A DNA stretch of 64,000 nt, from NCBI RefSeq assembly GCF_030867095.1, contig NC_081824.1, positions 352,444,203-352,508,202 of the forward strand. Reading direction: 5' to 3'. The stretch comes from Alligator mississippiensis. Lineage: Eukaryota; Chordata; Crocodylia; Alligatoridae. The notes under the pieces are model-generated. The model saw nothing but the letters and a program-made list of their open reading frames with translations, made no database searches and was not told the origin of the DNA. Shown here piece by piece: positions 1-11,628 of this stretch. The position numbers and the translations under genes are program-made. Position 1 is the stretch's first letter, and each line of letters opens with the position of its first letter.

Positions 1-824
1 ACAGTAGTCTTCACAACAGGTTAGAAAAGTTTATGGGTATAAGAAAGTATCTTATTCATAAGCTCAAGACACACTGGAATACAGAAGAAAAAATGTATTT
101 GTTGTTGGGGAAGTGCATGCTATTTTGCAGGATTTACTTTTTCTCAACTATTCAGGTCTATTCTGTTTTAAATACACTTGTAGGTCTACATTCTTACATT
201 TGTTTTATTTGCATTTCATTCAGTGGTTTGTACATACTTAACTGTTTCTCTGTTACGTGGGGAAAAAGTGTTGCTTTTAGGGACTAAACCAATTATTACC
301 AGTCTTCTTATGAATCTTTACATATATTTCTCCTTATTCTCATATTAAAATATGAACATCTGACTCTTCCATGAGGGAAAATACCCTACTTGGAAGTGAC
401 CCTGGGGAAGAAAGGAGACGTAAAAGTGGTTTCCTGAATCGCTGGCTGACTGAATTTAGAAGACCAGGACCAGATCCTGTTCCATCTCTAAAGCGCCTAA
501 GTGGCAGATAGGAAGCTTTTAGATGTCTAAGAGTACATGTAAATGTTATACTTAGATCAGGTCATGGGAACGTATCCCTATGGCTCTAAGTTTGATCTCA
601 TTCCAGCTTGCTTCAGTTCCTCAAACTATTAAATGTCCTATGACAACTCAATCAAAAAAAATGGCAGTGAAGAGGGCAAGGGTTTTTGTCCCTCATCCTT
701 CTGAGTAGGAGGTGGGAGACCTTCACTCTAGGGTGTTAAAACATACCTCGCCCACTTCTCAGGAAAAATGCCTACCCAGCGAAGGGTTAAGGTTGCAGGC
801 TAGACAGCTTCCAATACTGCAGCA
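1..824. other. Intergenic, no feature recognised
   Basis: AT-leaning sequence without a convincing gene. The 84-codon open frame at 33-287 has no recognisable domain and looks like chance. No repeat family identified. Confidence 0.5.
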
Positions 825-1790
825 CTATAGATTTAATAGATTTTTAGGATTGGAAGGGATCTTAGTAGATCATTGAGTCTGACCCTCTGCCCTGGGCAGG
901 AAGGAGCACTGGGGTCAGATGACCCCAGGTATGTGTTTGTCTAGTTTCCTGTTAAAGACTTCCAAGGTAGAGGAGACCACCACCTCCCTTGGAAGCCCAT
1001 TCCAGATTTTGGCAACCTTTGCTGTAAAGAAATGTTTCCTAATGTCTAATCTAAATCTGCTCTCCATCTGTTTATAGCTGTTGTTCCTAGCAACCCCAAG
1101 GGGTGCCCTGGTAAATAGAGTGTCCCCTATTCCTTGCTGCACCTCTCCCCTCGATGAATCTGTAGACGGCCACATGATCCCCTCTCAGCCTTCCTCTGCC
1201 TAGGCTGAAGAGATTCAGGTCCCTCAATCTCTCTTCATAGGATCTTACCTGCAGGCCCTTAACCATACAAGTAGCCCTCCTCTGGACCATCTCAAGATTA
1301 TCCACATCCCTCTTGAAGTGCAGTGCCCAGAACTGGGCACAGTATTCCAGCTGCAGTCTGACCAGTGCCATATAGAGGGGAAATATCACCTCCTTAGACC
1401 TGTTCATGATGCACCTTCTAACGATGAGAGTGAGGTTGGCTTTACTGATCACTTCATTACATTGGCGACTCATGTTCATTTTGGGGTTGACTATGACTCC
1501 AAGATCCCTTTCTGCTTTTGTGCAGCTTAGAAAGTCACCTCCCAGTCTGTAGGTGTGTGGGTGATTCTTTCTCCCGAGATGCAGCACTTTGCACTTACCT
1601 TTGTTAAACTGCATCCTATTCTGATCTGCCCACTTTCCCAATCCATCCAAATCTGCCTGAATCCGCTCCCTGCCTTCCAGTGTGTTTACTTTGCCCCATA
1701 ATTTGGTGTTGTCTCTGAATTTGGACAGAGTGCTTTCCACACTCTCGTCCATGTCACCGATGAAGATATTGAATAGTGCTGGTCCAAGGA
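825..1790 (-). mobile_element. CR1 LINE fragment (3' part of ORF2 and 3' UTR)
   Basis: Read on the minus strand, this encodes the C-terminal half of a CR1 reverse transcriptase in two overlapping frames (1087-1752 and 915-1175), so there is at least one frameshift near 1090-1170. Recognisable CR1 stretches are KCKVLHLGRK, QRRATCMVKGL and RFRLDIRKHFFT followed by NGLPREVV. The catalytic motif is degraded: FRDNTKLWG stands where FADDTKLWG is usual, so alanine and the first catalytic aspartate are changed. The element ends at about 825 with the CR1-type tail. It is 5' truncated at about 1790, just upstream of the palm motif, as is usual for LINE insertions. It is an inactive copy and older than the one at 18.4 kb, judging by its decay. 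Confidence 0.93.
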
Positions 1791-4640
1791 TCGCATCAAA
1801 TAATCACTAGATAAAATGTGTAAACAGGAGTGATGGAGGATGCTTTTAGGCCTACCTAGCTCATAGCACTTTTCTGAGAAGAGGAGTTGTGGATTTAAAC
1901 TCCCTCAGAGTGAAGGGTAGTTTATTTGGCAAAAGATAGGTGGAATTAGGATCCTCAGATGATGGAGCTTTACATTGTATCATGTGATTCAGAGTTCAGA
2001 AATACCCATGTAGCATTTTTGGTGGGTGTTTCAATTTACTACCAGCCTGAGAGAATTGCACACCTCTTCAGGTCAGAATAAGTTTAGCTTGAGGGCACAG
2101 TCTGCTACCCAGTCATCCGTGTCCCTCCCTGGGTGGAACAGGATCTCTGTTTTGTGGCAACACATGTATGTTTAGTCAAGTTCTCAACTGAGCTTTGACA
2201 TTTCATAGGTGAAATAGGATCTAGATGGGAGCCTGTCATGTTTTTCCTGGGGTAGCCTAAGAAGCTGAAGTTCAGAGAAGCACAGGCGAAGAGGGCAAGC
2301 ATAGGTTAAATCTTTTTTCACAGTAACTTAATACTGTCAGACATAATTTTTCTATTTCCTTCAGATGTCAGTAGATATTAAAATTATTTGAGTTTGGATT
2401 TAAAGCCAATCTAAAACTATATTAGTTTTCAGTATTGACAGCAATGTATCGCAACAGAACCCTGGGACAAGCCATCTTGATTTTTCTCTGTCCCGTTCAT
2501 CATGACATGTACTCAGCCTCTACACATATGCATGTACAGAAGTATAGTACATTATATTGCTGTACTAGACATGTGTTAATTAGTTTATTGTTAGTTTTGA
2601 TGCCAACCAAGTTTCATTGGTGTACTATATGGAGAAGCTTTATTTTCCTATTATTTGCAAAGAACTGTATTAGTGGCAAGCCTTCTTCTTTGAGATGAGG
2701 GAAAAGGATTTTATCCACAGTTTTGTATTGTGCAATTAGTTTTTAAATTAATTATTAAAAGGAATGCTTCACTGATTGCATGTTAATCCTATATTAGCAA
2801 ATATAAATTGCCATTTGTTAAAGCTAGGTGATTAGTTTTATTAATTGTTCAGAGTAAGTAAGTATAGTTATTTTCTGAATGTTGTTTTGTAGCAGACTAA
2901 AAGGATTTAATGTCTTATCCTCCAGAGAAAGATCTTTCTTTTGGTCTCCATTAGATACATTGTTAAAAATTGATACACAAATTATGAAAAAATGTATTGC
3001 TAAATTTCAGTCCCATAGCAGATGCTCCAACAATTAATTAAAAAATCTGCTTCTAATAAATTATAATTATATACATTCTTAATTATTGTCCAGTCCACTC
3101 CAGCTGATGCCCATCTGCCAAATATAAACAGTATTTCATGGGCATATGCCACAGTTCAAGGAACTGGGAAATCTGTGCTGCATTATTGTGTTTAATTTAT
3201 AGTTTAACCTATTATTTTCTACAATAGTGGAAAGACAACCGGTAAGCTTTCTTCACAAATGATCTTTAGCTGGATTGGCTTTCAAAGATACATTTGAACC
3301 CCACACATAATTGCTTATTTCTTTTTACTCATAATTGCATATGTGAATTCTGTTCCAATTTTTAAATGAAAGCCCTATCAAGAGTAGTATTTAAAATCTT
3401 TTGCTCCCCTGTAGCTGAATTTTGACTTTTTTAGAGTCTGTTATATTACATATTCATTTATTTATTAGTCAATGCCAGCTTCTTACTTGATCATTTATTT
3501 GTTTAATTATAGGTTCAGGTCTCTTATAATGAAAATTTTTATTTTCTCTTATCAAAAAGCATCCAACTGTTCTTTTATTATGAACAACAACATTACTTCA
3601 AACAGAGAGAGATCCTTGAGATTCAAGACATTCTACTATTGAAAAAAATCATTGCCTACATTATGGTTTGTATTCCAGATGTCCTAAAGCAGCTCTTCAA
3701 GTCTTCACATTGAATGACTCCCGTGATGCTGGTTAGCTTGAACATCTACAGTTCTGACGTAGTTCTGCCATTTAGAGGTAATGAAGCTATGTCCAGATTA
3801 GAAGCAATGCTATTGGCAGTAAAACAATCAGATTTACCTTGAGGAATACTAATACCTCTAGAATACCAGCAGTGTTATAGTTGCAATAGGAACATACCTG
3901 TTTTATGGCAAGAGAAGACATTTCATCTGTCCCTTTGTGATTTTTTTGTTCTACAGGCAACGCTATTTCATAATATGCACATTTGAAATTGATACCTGAT
4001 TTCACTTAGTGCTCAGCGAGATTCATTATAGCGCTCACGGTCGCCACCTTGGGTCATTAAAAACAATTACGATTGCCGTCTTGGATAGTCAAATACTTGT
4101 GGATTCACTTAACGCTCATTTTTTCAAGAACCAATTAAGAGCGCTCATTAAGAGTGGGGGTTGCCTGTATTTGAAACATAAAAACCTATTGGTGTCTTAT
4201 GTTAAAGCAGGTACTTATCATGCAGTGATTTACACATAGATACAAAGTTAAGCACTTGACAGTACCTGTGCAGGTGCAAGCACAGAGATCTGGGTTTCCT
4301 ATGGCCTTATCTATACTTACTTATCTTTGTCAAAAGAAGTTATGAAAACAGATAGCAGTTGCCACCAGCCTACATATACATTCACTTGATGGAGCCATGT
4401 TGCTTCACTGAAGGAGCTGTATCACAAAAACACAAAGTGCACCTTGGGAAGGTACCAGCTGCTGCAAGAATTGCTTCAGGTGTCAGAAGGCATAGGAGTG
4501 TCTGTAGATGCCTTCTGCTAGTTGACAGGATGCAGTAGAAGCCTTTATTTGCTTGGTCAAGATGATATAACTTTGCTGGCAGAAAAGGGGTTATCACTGA
4601 GCCTGCTGTAGACTAGACCTGTATGCACAAGGCTGAACGC
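1791..4640. other. AT-rich intergenic sequence
   Basis: Nothing recognisable. Short open frames (for example 2435-2698 plus and 3787-4005 minus) lack domains. The stretch from 2700 to 3660 is strongly AT-rich. Confidence 0.5.
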
Positions 4641-4661
4641 AAAACATCCCTGCAGACGTTT

Positions 4662-4733
4662 GGTTCCCTGGGGACAAGTAGCAGCCGTGCACCTTGCAAG
4701 GTGTGCTGCTGCTACTTGCCTCCGGGGAACACC
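4662..4733. repeat. Imperfect inverted repeat (hairpin)
   Basis: The left arm, starting GGTTCCCTGGGGACAAGTAG, is matched in reverse by the right arm, which runs from the shared centre near 4697 through CTACTTGCCTCCGGGGAACACC. Arms are about 35 bp with a few mismatches and almost no loop. The surrounding 4640-5660 is GC-richer than the flanks, repeats CTGCAG/CAGCAG words, and gives chance open frames on both strands. It is probably part of a degenerate foldback repeat whose ends I could not place. Confidence 0.6.
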
Positions 4734-6097
4734 AGTGCCATGCACGCTTTGGCACATGGCAAGTTACCCCAGGGGCAGTAGGGAAGGCTGCAGCCAGCAC
4801 TGTGCAGCACACTTACCTAGGGTCCTGGGGCCCTCCTGGGGCTGCAGCAGTGGCGATCCTGCTGGCTGGAACTCCAGGAGGCCCAGCTCCACTTTTCAGC
4901 AGCACACACTGCCTCCAAGTGTGCTGTTCTGGGTTTTTTTCTGCAGGTTTTTTTTACCCCTGGATCTCCAGCAGTCAAATAAACCCATGGGAAAAAAAAA
5001 CTGAGCAGTACACACACAGGCAGCGTGCCCTTGCAGTACGGAGAACACCTCAGTGTGTGGTATGTGGTGCTGCAGATGTGTTTGTGGCTCTACATACTGC
5101 ATGGCCGTGCTTGTTTGGATGCGCCCAAAGGGTGCATCCACATATGCAGGCACATGTGCTTGCAGCAGCTTAAATAGCAGCAGCACAACTTTGTGCTGAG
5201 GATTTGTGCCCCAGTGCACATGCCTGTACTTTGGTGTGGGGCAAATTGTGCCACTTAAGGGCAAACTGACCCTGCCCAGCTCCTCCCAGAACTTCAGCCA
5301 GGGGGAGCTAGAGGCTGGGGCCAGCACCTGTGCTGGACTCAGCAGTATAAAAAGCTGCGCTGGCAAGCAGCTCAGGAAGCTTCTGAGGCCCAGCCGGTTG
5401 GGGACACTAGTCCCTTGTGCCAGCTGGACTGCTGAAGCAGCCATAACCTAGAGTGGCACCTGTACCCTTTACCCAGTACAGCAGTCTGGCAGTGGAGGTT
5501 GCTGCCTGGCTGTGACCTGCTTCCACCTGCTACAACAGCATCCACCCCCTTGGATCTGCAGCCCCACGGCTGTGCGCCTGCCAGACCCAGACATAGTATA
5601 GACACTGCAGCAGAGCCTCCTGCACCTCTGGGCCAGCTGCCAGTAGGCTGTGGCTGCACAGTTGGCCTTTGTGAGGCACTGCTGTCAAGTCTTCTGTTGC
5701 CCCCGCTCTGCCATCTGGGCAGCTATCGCAAAGCTGTGGTCATTGCAGTGGCCCACTTTGAACTGTTGAAGCATGTCTTCTTGGCCTCAAATGGCCAAGA
5801 GGTCAGTCACATTGTCTGCCCTCCAGCGGGGTCCCAGGTGCTGTGCCCAGATCCCACCACTTGCCTCATCAGCAGGGATCTTAGTATTCCCTGTTTAAAA
5901 ATGCTCTGTTAAAAAACCCAATACCTCCTCTATGATAAAACATCCAAATTCTCTCGTTAATATCCCCATAATCCATGTTCTTCTGCAATTAAAATAAAAT
6001 GCCACTATATATAGAGAGATCAGTCAGGCAATGTTTTATTAATCTATTTTAAATAAATTTGGAAGCCTACCAGCTTTTCTATCATCATAATAAAATG
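4734..6097. other. GC-richer unassigned sequence
   Basis: Several overlapping open frames on both strands (for example 4896-5444 minus and 5499-5912 plus) have low-complexity composition rich in Cys, Ser, Pro and Gln, and no domain. I read them as chance products of repeat-like sequence, not genes. Confidence 0.45.
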
Positions 6098-6320
6098 GGT
6101 GTGGGTATAGGGTTTGAGGGGGAGGTTGTGAGGGTTTGTGGGTGGGTGTAGGGTTTGTGGGGGTGGTGTGGGGCTTGTGGGTGGGTATGTGGGTGGGAAT
6201 GCAGGTTTGAGGAGGTAGTTTGTGGGTGTGGGGTTCATGGGTAGATTGTGGCAGGAGTTTTGGGTGGACTGTGGGTGTGGGTGGGCTTTGTGAGGGTGTG
6301 GGGGACTATATGGGCGGGGT
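6098..6320. repeat. G/T-rich minisatellite
   Basis: Irregular tandem copies of a GTGGGTGTGGGG-like unit with variable spacing. It forms the outer left shoulder of the large inverted repeat that follows. A complementary C/A-rich tract lies at about 6830-6895. Confidence 0.75.
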
Positions 6321-6329
6321 GGGTCATCC

Positions 6330-6830
6330 CCCCCACACAGTGCACAGCCCCCTCCCCTTTGCAGCAGCAGCCGTTAGGGTGCTTGTGGCCAGCTCCTGGC
6401 AGAGACCCCTGGTGGCTGCACATGGCACATGGTGCTGGCCTGGCCCACTGGCACGTGCCCTCGGACAAGACTTGACCAGCTCTTGCTTTCACTTGTGGCT
6501 CTCAGCACCTCATGCAAGAGCCGCGCACCCTCAGGCTGGGTCAAGTCCTGCCTTCATGTGCCCTGTGTGCTGTCGGGCCAGGCCAGCTCCATGGAGGCAG
6601 AACCCGGCCTAGCCTGAGGGTGTGCAGCTCTTGTGTGCGGTGCCAGGAGCTGTGGGTGACAGCAAGAGCTATCCTGGTTGTGCCTGAGGGCGTATGCCAG
6701 TGGGCCGGGCCAGTGCCATGTACCATGTGCAGCCACCGGGGGTTTCTGCCAGGAGCTGGCCATGAGCGACCCCATGACCACTTCTACTGCTGCTGAGGGA
6801 AGGGGGGCTGTGTGCCATGCAGGGAGGTGG
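6330..6830. repeat. Large foldback (arms about 220-240 bp)
   Basis: The segment at about 6330-6575 recurs in reverse orientation at about 6590-6830. Shared landmarks, read inward on the left and outward on the right, are GCACAGCCCCC, GGCCAGCTCCTGGCAG, GGTGGCTGCACATGG, GGCCCACTGGCA, CTCTTGCT and CACCCTCAGGCT. Together with the G/T-rich and C/A-rich shoulders the palindrome spans about 800 bp, centred near 6582. Open frames on both strands here are consequences of the symmetry. It is probably a foldback DNA element, but no terminal motif or target duplication was identified. Confidence 0.85.
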
Positions 6831-6899
6831 GCAGGGGACCTCCCACCCCCACACAGTCCCCATACCTCCACAGTCCCCCACACCTCCACCTCCCTGCTC

Positions 6900-8515
6900 G
6901 CTGGGGACAGAACCTAGGTCCAGGCCACTGCTGCCAGCCTTGCCCCACTCCTATTTGCTTCAGCAAACTGATGCAGCATGCTGGAACATCAGGAACATGT
7001 GGCAGGCATACAGATTCTCTGGCCAGCTGCTAGAGTGTTTCTCTGGAGGACCCAGCCTCTGATTGCCTCAGGGCATGCTTTTTTAGCATTTTTTTTTTTA
7101 ATACTGAGATTTCCTGGTATCAAATTTAGAGTCCACACTGCAAATATGCAGCACGGGGAACACTTTTTCATTCCTAGCATGCCTCTTGTGGTGTCTCAGA
7201 CTTCTTTGAGATGCTGCAACAGGCACATGCTCGCTTGTCTAGATGTGGCCAAAATGGCCCCACTCCTGAGTGAAGCCTCACATTTTCTCACATACAACAC
7301 ACACCTTTTCCCAAAATTTGCCTGGTGGAAATTAGGGAACACATTATAGGCAAGGAAATGTGGTAACACCAGTTTTTGCCATTTAAACTTCTTCAAGGCA
7401 TGTGTTCTGCATGTGCTCTGCAGCAAACAGAACAATGAGCAGACTTGGCTTCGTACCTGCTGCTGTTCAGACTCCTGTCACACATTACATTTATGCTGTG
7501 ATTACTTTGTTAAGCATGTCATAAATGGCAAGGGTGTTACATGTGCACCCGACTTAAGGCACCATAAAAAGGCAAACTGGGCAAAAAATTGTTGTACATA
7601 TAATATAGAATATTGTATGGCTAGTTTATATGGTGTCGTCAATTGAACATCAGGCGTGTCCACGCATTGTGGCTGTTGGGAGCAGATGCCCAACAAGAAG
7701 CCCTGGACAGCCCCAGGTTTCCAGCTGGCAGTGCCAGAAATCTTGTTGGCACTGGTCCGTGACTGCCCCTGGCTGGTGCTGACAATCAGCTGATTGCTGG
7801 AACTGGCCTGCAGAACAGCCCCTGTTCTCCGGCCTGGTAGCCCACAGGACAGCCTTGAGCCCGAAGATGGAGCCAAGGGGCTCTACCACTGAGAAGTTTA
7901 AACTCCTGTGCTCAAACTTCCCCCTACCAGGCCACCCCTGTGGGGCAGCCCAGGATGGGAGATGAGGCTCTTGGGTGGGGTGCTGAAGGGATTCCCCTGC
8001 CAGGGACTTTTAAGCCCCATCTCCATGGTTTTAACTTCCTAGTGGGGGGAAGTCCAGGCTTTCTGGGGCTGGGAATGACAATCAGCTAACAGTCAGCCCT
8101 ATGTGTAGGGCTGTGGGCACCTGGATTTCAATTTAGCAGTGCAGTGGGAACCCAGAAACCCAGATTCAGGCTCCCCCTGCACTGGCCAGCAGAATGCAAT
8201 TGGGATCTGATCTGTGATTCCAAAATCATGCCTTCCGACATGTGGCATGATTATTGGGACCAGGAATCAGATAGCATTGTGCCATTAAATGAACATGTGC
8301 CGGAGGCCCTAGTTACTTACAATTTTGATCACCTTTTTTAAATACTGGTAAACTGAGTTGATTAATCAAAATTCCATGACATGGGTTTAATTTACCGGTC
8401 ATAAATCCAAAAAGAACAAGGATTAGTTTAAAACAATCTTGTGTACTGAATCCATGAATCTTCTTTACTTTGTAAAACTGAATCCTGAAATAGTGCTGAG
8501 AAATGAAGGCATTTT
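6900..8515. other. Intergenic, unassigned
   Basis: Mixed composition without a supported gene. A short imperfect palindrome sits at about 8224-8252 (ATCATGCC ... GGCATGAT). Open frames at 6978-7349 and 7502-7876 show no domain. Confidence 0.45.
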
Positions 8516-8800
8516 TACACATGTTGTGGGATGCGGCGCTGGGTGCTTTAATTAGTGATCCATGCTAATTAAAATTGCCCCTGCGTCATGTGTCTCAGCA
8601 TCCCACCCGTCCCCATGCTGAGAAACTGGCGGAGGGTTGCTTTGAACTAAAGTTCATCAAACATGTTTTATTTCAAAGCATCCCGCCACCATTTTTTCAG
8701 TGTGGAGATGTGCCGGGATGCTGATACATGTGATTAATCAAATCTGCACTGACGCACTGGATTTCCAGTGCATTGGAGCAGGCTCTGCACAGGTGTATAG
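8516..8800. mobile_element. MITE-like foldback element (tentative)
   Basis: Inverted words flank a central region: CTGGCGGAGGGTTGCTTTGAA at about 8626 pairs with TTCAAAGCATCCCGCCAC at about 8681. Outer words GGGATGC and ACACATGT also recur in opposite sense at the two ends. The pattern fits a short non-autonomous DNA transposon, but ends and target duplication are not clear. Confidence 0.45.
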
Positions 8801-9410
8801 GAGCCCTAAGTGGCCAGAAATTACAAAATGATTAATGATTTCTAGATGTCCTAAAGACACTTAAAATGGTTCATTTTTTTTAGTGTGTGAACTCCCAATA
8901 TTTTTATGAAAATCAGGTACATTCACCTCCAATACCAAACCTGTTCATCATTTTTTTTAATTCTTGGTTTTCATTTGTTTATGCTTTGTGTGCTAAACTG
9001 GCATTTTGTTAATGATTTCCTTTTTATCTGAGGCAAAACACTCAGCTACTAAAACTGATACTTTTCAAAGAGTTCTTTGTAAAGACTAAAAAATGGGGAT
9101 AAATAGTCTGTGATTTAAATGTTCTGATCAGATGGCTGGTGATAGTTCAATGGCATAAGTCTTTGGATACAACATTCTAATAATCCAGAAAAAATCCTAG
9201 TATTGTCAATAGGAATCAATGACTGTACACGTTTATCCTTGGAAATTATTTTGTGATAACTTAAGCCCCAATTCTGCCATTTGAGTGAACATGTGGAGGG
9301 AACACCCTGAACATGGATCTCCCCTTCTTTGGTGAATGGCTGTACACTTGTTTCTATTGCAAAATTTCCCTTTCCCTCCAGATACTATGGATGGTCATGC
9401 TTCCAGTGAT

Positions 9411-10508
9411 CACAGAATCATAGAAAATTAGGGTTGGAAGGAACCTCAGAAGGTCATCGAGTCCAATCCTCTGCTGAAAGAAGGACCATCCCCAACTACA
9501 TTATCCCAGCCAAGGCTACATCTAGCCAGATCTTAAAAACCTCCAAGGATGGAGATTCCACAACCTTTCTGGGTAACTGTTCCAGTGCTTTACTACCCTT
9601 TTAGTGAAAAAGTTCTTCCTACTATCTAACCTAAACTTCCCTTATTGCAACTTGAGACCATTGCTTCTTTTTCTGTCCACAGCCCCCTAACCTTTTTTCA
9701 TTGCCCTCCCCTGGACTGTCTCCAGTTTGGCCACATCTTTCTCATAGATTTCATAGACATTAGGGTTGGAAGGGACCTTGGAAGATCACTGAGTCCAGCC
9801 CCCTGCCTGAGGGGCAGGAAGTCAGCTGTGGTCAAAGGATCTCAGCAAGATAAATGTCCAAATATATCTTAAAGGAGTCCAGAGTGGGTGCTTGCACCAC
9901 ATCTGGAGGCAGTCTATTCCAGGCCTTGGGGGCTCAGACAGTAAAGAGGTTCTTTCTTATGTCCAGCCTGAAATGGTCTTAGAGGAGTTTGTGACCATTT
10001 GACCTTGTCATCCCTTGGGGCACTCTGGTGAACAGGCATTCCCCCAGATCCTGATGTACACCCCTTATATACTTATAGGCAGCCACCAGAACCCCCCTGA
10101 GCCTGCGCTTTTCCAGGCTGAAGAGTCCAATGGCTCTCAGCCTCTCATCATAAGGCCTGTTCTCTTGCCCTCTGATCATATGCATGGCTCTCCTCTGGAC
10201 TCCTCTCTTCTGTAATGGAGTGCTCAGAACTGGACACAGTACTTCCAATGTGGCCTCACCAGTGCTGAATAGAGGGGAAGAATCACTTCCCTCGACTACT
10301 GGCAGTGCTCCTACTAATGCAACCCAGTATACTGTTAGCCTTCTTGGCAACAAGGGCATGCTGTTGGCTCATATTCATCTTATTGTCCACTGTAACTCCC
10401 AGGTCCTTTTCTGTAGAGATGAGGCTTAGCCAGTTGGTCCCCAAGTGTACTGGTGCATGGGATTGTTCCACCCTAAGTACAGGACTTTGCACTTGTCCTT
10501 ATTGACAG
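9411..10508 (-). mobile_element. CR1 LINE fragment interrupted by another CR1
   Basis: Minus-strand CR1 of the same subfamily as the one at 44.9-46.0 kb. Its 3' tail starts at about 9411 (CAGAATCATAGAAAATTAGG). The coding part runs to about 9742, then stops and resumes at about 10207 with CTTCTGTAATGGAGTGCTCAG, the sequence expected next by comparison with 45355-45395. The upper part continues to about 10508, where it is 5' truncated. The intervening 460 bp is a second CR1. Frames are broken throughout, so it is a dead copy. Confidence 0.85.
9743..10206 (-). mobile_element. Younger CR1 fragment nested inside the CR1 above
   Basis: Read on the minus strand this encodes RRAMHMIRGQENRPYDERLRA and the following CR1 C-terminal sequence, then a 3' UTR ending in the CTATGAAATCTATGA-type tail near 9743. 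It is closest to the CR1 at 57.7-58.7 kb (RRATHMIRGQENRPSDERLR), a different subfamily from its host. Pyrimidine-rich junctions (ATCTTTCT on the left, TCTCTTCT on the right) may be a degenerate target duplication. Confidence 0.85.
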
Positions 10509-11566
10509 GGAGCTACTTGAGATCCCAAGAGGTCAGTTAGATTAGCAGATGACAGTAAGAGCACTCTGGGACTCAGAGGAAGCCTCCCAGTCAATATCAA
10601 AGGGACATCAAGGCATGTCAGGTGCAATGAACAGTGGAGGTGATACAGAAGACTGGGAGTGCAAGCAGGATTAGGGTGGCCTAGGGGGTGCCATGGATGC
10701 TACAGGGCCCACTCTGCCACACGTGGCATTATTTCTTCTTGGGTTGGCAACAAGTTTCAACAATCTTATAGTGGACCTTTAGATATGGTGATTTAGTATG
10801 AAAAAATTATTTTTCAGGTGTCAATTTAAGTGAATTCAACTGTGTTTAAATATCAGAATGTTGCAAATTTGTAGTATTTAGTGGTCTTTTTAGTGGTATT
10901 GTTACTTATATCTTCAAAGAAAAAGTAAGACATCTGAAAATACAACCAGACCATAATGCAGGACGAACAATGCAAGGCATTGTCTTTTCTCCTTCTAGAT
11001 TTCCAAAGTAAAATCCAGTGACTGATCTCATTGTAAGATTTTGTTCTACCTATGTTTAGGTATTTTTAAGTAAATACTATGGGATGGAGTAGTGGGGGAA
11101 GGAGGAGCTATGGGGATATGTTCTTTAAAAAAAGCATATAGACTTTTTCACCCACCACACCCATGGAGAGAGGTTCACATTTAATATATTTCAAGCCAAA
11201 ACCTTTCCATTAACTTCAGGTCTCTAACTGCTATATTGGAACATATTCATTTAATATGAGTAATTCTCATTTTAAATGAATGAACTGTAGCTTGGTGTTT
11301 CCATATTAAGAACTGGTTCTATCAAATGTCATCTTGTCCATCAATAATAAATATCTGTCACTTAGGGGAGGTAAGAACCATTCGCTAATTTTTTTGAGAT
11401 GTGATTGAAAATCAGACTAGAATTAAAGATTCCCAGTTGGTATTTCAGGCCCGTATTTGCTTTCCTTGCCTTCCAATTAAATGCAGATTATGTTGTAAAC
11501 TACATACGGAAATGTATTCATTAAGTGAATGGGAAACTATAATCTGGATAGCGATGATCCTGCTTC
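10509..11566. other. AT-rich intergenic sequence
   Basis: No gene or repeat recognised between the nested CR1 pair and the small CR1 tail at 11567. Confidence 0.5.
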
Positions 11567-11628
11567 AGGCTGACGACTAGATTCAATGACCTCTGGAGGT
11601 ACCTTCCAGCCCTACTTCTCTATGACTC
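11567..11628 (+). mobile_element. Short CR1 3' tail
   Basis: Contains the CR1 3' UTR signature in degraded form (CTAGATTCAATGACCTCTGG, then CCTTCCAGCCCTACTTCTC and TATGA). It is severely 5' truncated, with no coding sequence. Confidence 0.75.
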
